From NCBI GenBank assembly GCA_030374735.1, contig JASCIV010000424.1, positions 1-20,512 on the forward strand: 20,512 bases of DNA, written 5' to 3'. Of this stretch, positions 16,187 through 20,512 are shown one piece after another. This stretch comes from Gracilaria caudata (Eukaryota > Rhodophyta > Florideophyceae > Gracilariales > Gracilariaceae). The notes under the pieces are model-generated. The model worked only from the letters and a program-made list of their open reading frames with translations, was not told the origin of the DNA and did not search any database. Within the stretch, counting starts at the first letter, position 1. Every line of letters starts with the position of its first letter. The translations under genes and the position numbers were made by a program.

Positions 16187-17860
16187 ATGGCGGCCATGGA
16201 AACGGACCGCAGCAGCGTGGGAGCACCAGACAAGTTCTTTGATCTTGAGAGTGAGCTGCAAACGTGCGACAGCCTTTTGTTTACTCGTGAAGACTATCCT
16301 ATCAGTGAGCTACTGTTCGACACTACCGACAACGAGCTTGACGACGATATGTTTCACTCCTCTGTCTTGGACGCCGCCTCTACAGAAGTTGACGGCGCCT
16401 CCAGAATGGGCTCCAACACCACCACGCCGCCCTTCCGACCCAGTGTTGCGCATTCAAGCCCGCCACACGCAAACACGCAGCCGCCGCCTCAAGTGGTGCT
16501 GTTCAACGAAGTGAAGTACGAAGCCAGAAGCACGCAACCGTACGAAGGCGGCGTGCATTACGCAACCAGCGATACCAGACGACAAGAGCGCGCCAACAAC
16601 CACGCGTACCCATACGCAGACTATACAAGGCTCACACTACCAGAGTACGGCTCCACAATGCCGCTACCCGGCACCGCCGACGCACGCACCGCTCAAAGGA
16701 CTCTACCGCGCGTTCCGTACAGCGCGGCGTCGCTGGAAATGGCCAACACAGCCGCCAGCGCGCTGGCCGGCACGTTGCAACAGGCGCTCAAGGCAGAGCC
16801 CATGGAGCCTCCCATCGTGCACACCGGCGCCACCTCAACGAGCGCAACGCGCAGAGAGATGCAATGGCCGTTCGAGTCGGCCATGAGGGTTTCCAGCGCT
16901 CAATCGCGCTCGCTACGCGCGGCTGGACCGTCGACGGGACGCGTGCAGAGCAGTCGATACGTGTGCAAAATCTGCGCCAAGAGCTTTAAACGCGGGCACA
17001 ATCTGAAGATTCATCAACGACTTCACACGGGAGATCATCCGTACGCATGTCCGTTTAGCGGGTGTTCAAAGGAGTACAAGTGGAAATCGAGTATTGTGTC
17101 ACATATCGGGTGGCATCGCACGAAGAGGGGGGAGAGTGTGAGCGGATATAACACGGTGTCCAGTCTGGTGAAACTGGGGAAGGAAATGAAGCAGCAGCGC
17201 CTGCGCGCAGAACCGCTACGCGCGGTGGCTCTGGGCGATTTGGCCAGATTGCAGTATCACAACGCGCACGACAGCGCGTTGGTATCGGCGCCATCCACTG
17301 CTGCAAGCGGTGTGATTGAGAATGTGCCAAGATTACAACCGCTCAGAGGTGCAGCTTCTCGTACGACCACGTATTTCACACAGAACAACAACACGTGCAC
17401 GGTGAACCAATTGCCGAGCTTCTCGTCGCTGCGACTGGCGGCAAGAGCACAAGCGTCGTCGCAAGCAGGCGTGGCGCCGACGCAGGAGAGATGGCGGTAC
17501 TTGACGCAGGCGGACACGAGCAGCACGCACAACCGAGCTGGCGCGACGAGCGGGGGGGCGTATGCAACGGGCAACTACGTGAGAAGGGAACGGTGCATGA
17601 CGACGCGGTGGACGCGCGGCGTGGGACCGATGTCAGAGGCGTTGGAGGAGTTTGGCGGCGGTGGCGGTGGCGGCGGCGGCGTGACGACGACGGGCGGCAT
17701 GGGCGGCGCGACGGAGGACGCGGGCGTGGACGAGGGCGACGCGACGCAGGCGTGCTGGGGCGGCGGCTCGTGGTGGACGACGCCCAACGCAAGCAGCGGC
17801 GCGGGTGATGACGGTGATGCGGCGAGCACGCGCGCGTTGTATGATCGATTAGAGAGATGA
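16187..17860 (+). CDS. Two-finger C2H2 zinc-finger protein, probable transcription factor
   Basis: Probable DNA-binding regulator of 557 residues. Two adjacent C2H2 fingers lie at 260-310. Finger 1 is C260-x2-C263-x12-H276-x3-H280. A 'TGDHPYAC' linker, a variant of the classic TGEKP linker, leads to finger 2, C288-x4-C293-x12-H306-x3-H310. The N-terminal 60 residues are acidic with hydrophobics ('ELLFDTTDNELDDDMF'), resembling an activation domain. 'LKAE' at 201-204 fits a SUMOylation site. The rest is low-complexity, with a run of nine Gly at 490-498. The ATG at 16187 is followed in frame by a second at 16196 in better context (GCCATGG), so either could be used. The long upstream interval with hairpins could hold its control region. 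No orthologue is recognised and the target genes are unknown. Confidence 0.8.
   Translation: MAAMETDRSSVGAPDKFFDLESELQTCDSLLFTREDYPISELLFDTTDNELDDDMFHSSVLDAASTEVDGASRMGSNTTTPPFRPSVAHSSPPHANTQPPPQVVLFNEVKYEARSTQPYEGGVHYATSDTRRQERANNHAYPYADYTRLTLPEYGSTMPLPGTADARTAQRTLPRVPYSAASLEMANTAASALAGTLQQALKAEPMEPPIVHTGATSTSATRREMQWPFESAMRVSSAQSRSLRAAGPSTGRVQSSRYVCKICAKSFKRGHNLKIHQRLHTGDHPYACPFSGCSKEYKWKSSIVSHIGWHRTKRGESVSGYNTVSSLVKLGKEMKQQRLRAEPLRAVALGDLARLQYHNAHDSALVSAPSTAASGVIENVPRLQPLRGAASRTTTYFTQNNNTCTVNQLPSFSSLRLAARAQASSQAGVAPTQERWRYLTQADTSSTHNRAGATSGGAYATGNYVRRERCMTTRWTRGVGPMSEALEEFGGGGGGGGGVTTTGGMGGATEDAGVDEGDATQACWGGGSWWTTPNASSGAGDDGDAASTRALYDRLER
17654..17680 (+). repeat. (GGC/GGT)9 trinucleotide run coding poly-Gly
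   Basis: Nine consecutive glycine codons near the zinc-finger protein's C-terminus form a GC-only trinucleotide repeat. Such runs often vary in length between alleles. Confidence 0.85.
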
Positions 17861-18012
17861 TCATTGGATGTATGTTTTTTTTTTTTAAAACCAAAAAGCA
17901 AAGAAAAAAAAAAAAGGAAAGAGAAACATGAAAAAAAGGGGGCGAGTGACTCGGGCCGAGTCGGAAACCGTTTCGAGAGCGCCCGAGTTCGCTTTGTACG
18001 TAGCGCGAGCCG

Positions 18013-18030
18013 TATCTACCTTCGTAAAAA
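18013..18030 (+). repeat. 18-bp direct repeat, left copy
   Basis: TATCTACCTTCGTAAAAA is identical to the copy at 19389-19406. The two copies flank the RNase T2-like gene in the same orientation, 1376 bp apart from start to start. Confidence 0.9.
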
Positions 18031-18186
18031 GTTGACGACAGCAGCGCGCGTCGGGTGCGCCGCAGCTGCAAGCGCGCGCAAACGGCGCCACGTTCACCGT
18101 CCGTACGCGCCGCCACACACGCGCCCGCAGCATCCGCCACAGCCGCCGCTGTCGCCGCCTCCCCCAGCCCCCCCTCCGCGCCGCCG

Positions 18187-18208
18187 CCCCTCCCGTCCCG
18201 TCCCGCCC
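18187..18208 (-). other. Canonical G-quadruplex motif upstream of RNase T2-like gene
   Basis: Five C tracts (4,3,3,3,3) with one- or two-base spacers on the plus strand give G3-N1-G3-N2-G3-N2-G3-N1-G4 on the minus strand. It ends 29 bases before the start codon, in the presumed promoter or 5' UTR. Folding and effect are inferred. Confidence 0.6.
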
Positions 18209-18237
18209 GCCGCACATCCCCTACCCTTGAAAAAAAC

Positions 18238-19266
18238 ATGCGTCGCGCCTCACTGCTGCCGCTGCTGCTGCTCGCCACCGCTGTATCCGCCAGCACGCGC
18301 GCCCGCGCGCGTCACGCGTGGCCGCTTGTTGCGCTGCCATCCACTTCCGCGCCCTCTTCCGCGCCCTCTTCCGCGCCCTCTTCCGCGCCCGTGTGCGCGT
18401 CCAACCGCAGCGTCAGCACGCCGCCGCCGCGCGCCATCTTCGACATGTACGTGCTCGCGTTGCAGTGGCCTTTTTCGTCGTGCTCGCTGTTATCGTCGCA
18501 CGCGCCCATCTGTCAGTACCCGCCGCCCGCGTTCGTGGTGGCCGGTTTGTGGCCCACCTCGCACTCGCTGCAGTCGTCGCCCACCTGTTGCTCGGGCTCC
18601 TTTTCGCTGTCCACCATTTTCGACATTGCGCCCGCGTTGCGGCGCTACTGGCCGGATTTGGATCGCGCCGACGAGCCGGAACTGTGGCGTCGGCAGTGGT
18701 TGCTGCACGGCACGTGCTCCGGACTGGGGCTGCGCACGTACTTCAAAAAGGTGCTCGAGCTCAGTCGACGCTACGACTTTCTGCGATCGCTCAATTCGCA
18801 CGGCGTGGTGGCCAGCGCCAACAAGGCGCACGACTTCCAGCTGGTGCAGAGCGCGCTGGACGAGGCCACCGGCGGCTACCACGTGCGCATGCGCTGCGAG
18901 CGCGGCGCAAACAGCACCATGTTACGCGCGGTGCATGTGTGTCTGCACAAGACGCGCTTCGATACCATCAACTGCGTGTCGCAGTGCGCCACGCCTCGAG
19001 CCGATTGCTGCGACCCGACGCAGCCCATTCTGATCCCGTACTGGAGCCACGGCGGCAGTGATCGAGACGAGGGCGCACAGAGCGGCGCTGAGGGCGAGCA
19101 GCTCGCGCAGCAACGCAAGACGTACCGCGTGCTGAGCTGGATGGGCGGCGTGTTTGCAGTGGCGCTGCTGTCGCTGATGGCGTTGTGTTGGCTGTCGCCA
19201 CGCCTCTCCACGCGCTCGTCGTCGAGACTGCCCAATCGCACCTCGTACACGCGCATCAACGCATGA
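18238..19266 (+). CDS. RNase T2-like membrane-anchored protein, probably catalytically inactive
   Basis: A 342-residue RNase T2-fold protein. A signal peptide (1-18, 'LLPLLLLATAVSA') and a Ser/Ala/Pro stalk lead into the fold: 'LALQWPFSSC' (73-82), then the two active-site boxes. Box CAS I is 'FVVAGLWP', with the catalytic His replaced by A102. Box CAS II is 'LWRRQWLLHGTC' in place of FWxHEWxKHGTC, so His, Glu and Lys become R152, Q153 and L156; only H157 remains. 'YFKKVLEL' and several Cys typical of the family are kept. Sequons are at N56 and N225. A transmembrane helix (299-319) and a 23-residue basic tail predict a type I membrane protein, unlike typical secreted or vacuolar T2 enzymes. 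The ATG at 18238 opens the signal peptide. RNA cleavage is unlikely; RNA binding or a receptor/scaffold role is speculation. Confidence 0.87.
   Translation: MRRASLLPLLLLATAVSASTRARARHAWPLVALPSTSAPSSAPSSAPSSAPVCASNRSVSTPPPRAIFDMYVLALQWPFSSCSLLSSHAPICQYPPPAFVVAGLWPTSHSLQSSPTCCSGSFSLSTIFDIAPALRRYWPDLDRADEPELWRRQWLLHGTCSGLGLRTYFKKVLELSRRYDFLRSLNSHGVVASANKAHDFQLVQSALDEATGGYHVRMRCERGANSTMLRAVHVCLHKTRFDTINCVSQCATPRADCCDPTQPILIPYWSHGGSDRDEGAQSGAEGEQLAQQRKTYRVLSWMGGVFAVALLSLMALCWLSPRLSTRSSSRLPNRTSYTRINA
18345..18390 (+). repeat. 12-bp tandem repeat in the RNase T2-like stalk
   Basis: TTCCGCGCCCTC is repeated 3.8 times and encodes a Ser-Ala-Pro-Ser repeat between the signal peptide and the T2 fold. 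It probably makes a flexible, possibly O-glycosylated stalk. Confidence 0.9.
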
Positions 19267-19388
19267 CCGCGTCAGCGCGCGCGCTCCTTTTTGTGTGTAA
19301 CCCACTCCGCTACTCGCCGTAGCAGATGCCTGTGTACGAGCGATGTCTCGCAGTTCTAACTTTTTTGGTACACTTTTTTTGCAAGCGC

Positions 19389-19406
19389 TATCTACCTTCG
19401 TAAAAA
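19389..19406 (+). repeat. 18-bp direct repeat, right copy
   Basis: Identical to 18013-18030. It lies 122 bp after the RNase T2-like stop codon, in the gap between the two convergent genes. Confidence 0.9.
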
Positions 19407-19434
19407 ACTCCTAAACCGCTCTTCTAAAAATTAC

Positions 19435-19468
19435 AAAAAAAAAAAAAAAAGAGACCAGCCTCTCTTTT
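19435..19468 (-). other. 8-bp hairpin and 16-base T run after the coiled-coil gene
   Basis: On the minus strand, the TGA stop (19468-19470) overlaps a stem AAAAGAGA/TCTCTTTT (19468-19461 and 19454-19447) with a six-base loop, which runs into T16. It looks like a bacterial intrinsic terminator, but the context is eukaryotic; a 3' UTR structure is more likely. On the plus strand the run is A16 and could belong to the RNase T2-like 3' UTR. Confidence 0.5.
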
Positions 19469-20442
19469 CACGAGGAGAGCTTCTTGGCGCGCAGTCGCGT
19501 CGCCACCGATGATCGAGACGGTCGAGAGCTTCTTGTCACCCGTTCCGTGCGCGCTGCCACCGTGGAAGCTTTGGCTTGTTTACGTGCGGAGCGTCGTGAC
19601 CACTTCTTCTCCACGCCCGTTGCCTTGTTGGAACGCACGCTTCTGCTGCGCGCGGGCGAGCGCACCGAGCGTTGCAACGTGCGTCGCGACGTACGCTGCG
19701 GCGGCGCCGCTTGTGGCGATGTCTGCTGCGGCGATGTACGTTGCGGCAATGTACGTTGCGGCGGCGATGTACGTTGCGGCGATGTACGCTGCGGCGATGT
19801 ACGATGTGGCGGTGTACGATGTGGCGACGTGCGTTGCGACTCGCGCTCCGCGTTGAGACGCTCGTGAAGCGACGTTATGTTGGTGAGCGTGTTCTGATGA
19901 TCAAACGGCAACGTATCCGTGTTCCTGCTGCGCGACTCCGACATGCACTCCAACGCCAACGGCGCCGGCGACAACAGGCGCGCATCATGCGCAACCTCGC
20001 CGTTGGAGTCCACCGCCACACGCTCCTGTTGCAGCGTCTGCATCCTCTCCTCCAAATCGCCCAAAGCGCCTCTCAGTCGTTCAATCTCACTCTCCAGCAC
20101 ATGTCGCTCGCGCCCAAAGCGCTCCTCCATCGCGCCCAGTCGGCGCTGCAACCCGTCTGCGCCGCGCTCCGCGACGTCGGCGCGCTGTCGTTGCGCATGC
20201 GTGAGCTGGCGTTGCGTGTGCAGCTGACGCGATTGTGCGGCCGCTTGACGGTGCGCCACGAGCTTCTGCTCGGCGAGCTGGAACAGATGCGCGGCGCGCT
20301 GCGAGCGTGCGCGCGCTTGAGAGAGACTGCTTTGCTGCGCGGTGGAGATGGCGGTGTGCGCACTGAGCTGCACCAGCTGGTGCAGCGCGCTGGTTTCGGC
20401 GCGCGCGCACGCCGCGATGCACGGCGTGGTGTATACCACCAT
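19468..20442 (-). CDS. Coiled-coil protein with SPQR-type repeats and basic tail
   Basis: An unrecognised 324-residue protein. Residues about 35-145 are Gln/Arg/Glu/Leu-rich with a heptad-like pattern ('EERFGRERHVLESEIERL'), predicting a coiled coil. Residues 204-251 are a degenerate pentapeptide repeat of the RTSPQ type. S206, S216 and S221 sit in full S-P-x-R sites, the consensus of cyclin-dependent kinases. The last 75 residues are rich in Arg, Lys and Ser, and end 'RLRAKKLSS', suggesting binding to nucleic acid or a nuclear or microtubule role. The ATG at 20442 is the first in the window, but the frame stays open to the right edge, so the N-terminus could extend further. It converges on the RNase T2-like gene. 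No function is assigned. Confidence 0.65.
   Translation of the reverse strand: MVVYTTPCIAACARAETSALHQLVQLSAHTAISTAQQSSLSQARARSQRAAHLFQLAEQKLVAHRQAAAQSRQLHTQRQLTHAQRQRADVAERGADGLQRRLGAMEERFGRERHVLESEIERLRGALGDLEERMQTLQQERVAVDSNGEVAHDARLLSPAPLALECMSESRSRNTDTLPFDHQNTLTNITSLHERLNAERESQRTSPHRTPPHRTSPQRTSPQRTSPPQRTLPQRTSPQQTSPQAAPPQRTSRRTLQRSVRSPARSRSVRSNKATGVEKKWSRRSARKQAKASTVAARTERVTRSSRPSRSSVATRLRAKKLSS
19714..19838 (-). repeat. 15-bp tandem repeat coding the RTSPQ-type repeats
   Basis: About eight degenerate copies of a 15-base unit (plus strand GGCGATGTACGTTGC and variants). One copy carries a three-base insertion. They encode the pentapeptide repeats of the coiled-coil protein and suggest growth by slippage. 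Confidence 0.85.
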
Positions 20443-20472
20443 TGGCGCGCGCGCGGAGCACGTGGGGTGCGG

Positions 20473-20499
20473 ATGGGGGATGGGGGATGGGGGATGGGG
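20473..20499 (+). repeat. (ATGGGGG)n telomere-like G-rich repeat
   Basis: Three exact copies and one copy short of a G of the heptamer ATGGGGG, in G-strand-toward-the-end orientation, at the right edge of the window. The tract is flanked on both sides by GGGTGCGGA, so it could also be part of a longer minisatellite. It meets the G-quadruplex pattern (four G tracts, two-base loops). Confidence 0.8.
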
Positions 20500-20512
20500 C
20501 AGGGTGCGGAAG

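Larger units (their letters stand above)
17861..18237. other. Intergenic: zinc-finger 3' end and RNase T2-like promoter
   Basis: It begins with a T12 run (17875-17886) and a long A/G-rich stretch, probably the zinc-finger 3' UTR. A small palindrome (17948-17962, GACTCG/CGAGTC) follows. The first copy of an 18-bp direct repeat is at 18013-18030. The last 100 bases are C-rich on the plus strand, with a quadruplex motif on the other strand just before the RNase T2-like start codon. No gene is seen. Confidence 0.45.

Noticed and set aside
17376..18296. 306-codon minus-strand frame across the zinc-finger 3' end
   Set aside because: It is antisense to the zinc-finger gene, runs through poly-T/poly-A and C-rich repeats and has only low-complexity sequence.
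17864..19033. 389-codon plus-strand frame overlapping the RNase T2-like gene
   Set aside because: Arg/Pro/Cys-rich translation of a different frame; the T2 motifs, signal peptide and TM helix are all in the other frame.
18013..19450. RNase T2-like gene as a processed retrocopy (direct repeats plus A16)
   Set aside because: In a retrocopy the poly(A) should lie between the gene and the right repeat. Here the A16 run is beyond the right repeat, so the order is wrong.
1..20512. Bacterial operon, CRISPR array or phage content
   Set aside because: No Shine-Dalgarno-spaced gene strings, repeat-spacer arrays or phage genes; the families, tRNA and intron are eukaryotic.

Overview
The window looks like nuclear DNA from an intron-poor, GC-rich unicellular eukaryote. 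The evidence is a tRNA-Ala gene without an encoded CCA end and with a Pol III T-run, a GT...AG intron in the first gene, and families found only in eukaryotes: an ArfGEF of the BIG/Sec7 type, a Rab3GAP catalytic subunit, a Nup50-type nucleoporin and a C2H2 zinc-finger protein. The large genes are uninterrupted (one is 5.6 kb). The Nup50 N-terminus looks plant/alga-like and most genes lack introns, so an alga, perhaps a red alga, is plausible, but the lineage cannot be fixed from this sequence. The first 17 bases match the Nextera/Tn5 mosaic end, so the left edge is probably an untrimmed contig end.

Layout: a RING-H2 E3 ligase gene (301-879, +, one 102-nt intron) converges within 41 bp on a Rab3GAP catalytic subunit gene (921-3665, -). 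A 2.9-kb gap (3666-6542) has no convincing host gene. Its right part holds three related (CT)n-ended units and a decayed piece resembling the C-terminus of a LINE reverse transcriptase. Next is the long BIG/Sec7-type ArfGEF gene (6543-12143, -). The divergent promoter interval to the Nup50 gene (12699-14048, +) contains tRNA-Ala(CGC) on the minus strand. A GC-rich 2.1-kb gap (14049-16186) carries two strong hairpins, a G-rich run and one doubtful small ORF. The right end has a two-finger C2H2 transcription-factor-like gene (16187-17860, +), a membrane-anchored RNase T2-like protein lacking most active-site residues (18238-19266, +), and a convergent gene for a coiled-coil protein with SPQR-type repeats (19468-20442, -). 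The window closes in an ATGGGGG repeat that looks telomere-like.

The genes do not form an operon or a pathway, although two of them (Rab3GAP, ArfGEF) regulate small GTPases in membrane traffic. The items most worth following are the inactivated RNase T2-like protein with an 18-bp direct repeat on both sides of the gene, the 20-bp perfect-arm hairpin at 15227-15279, and the telomere-like end.
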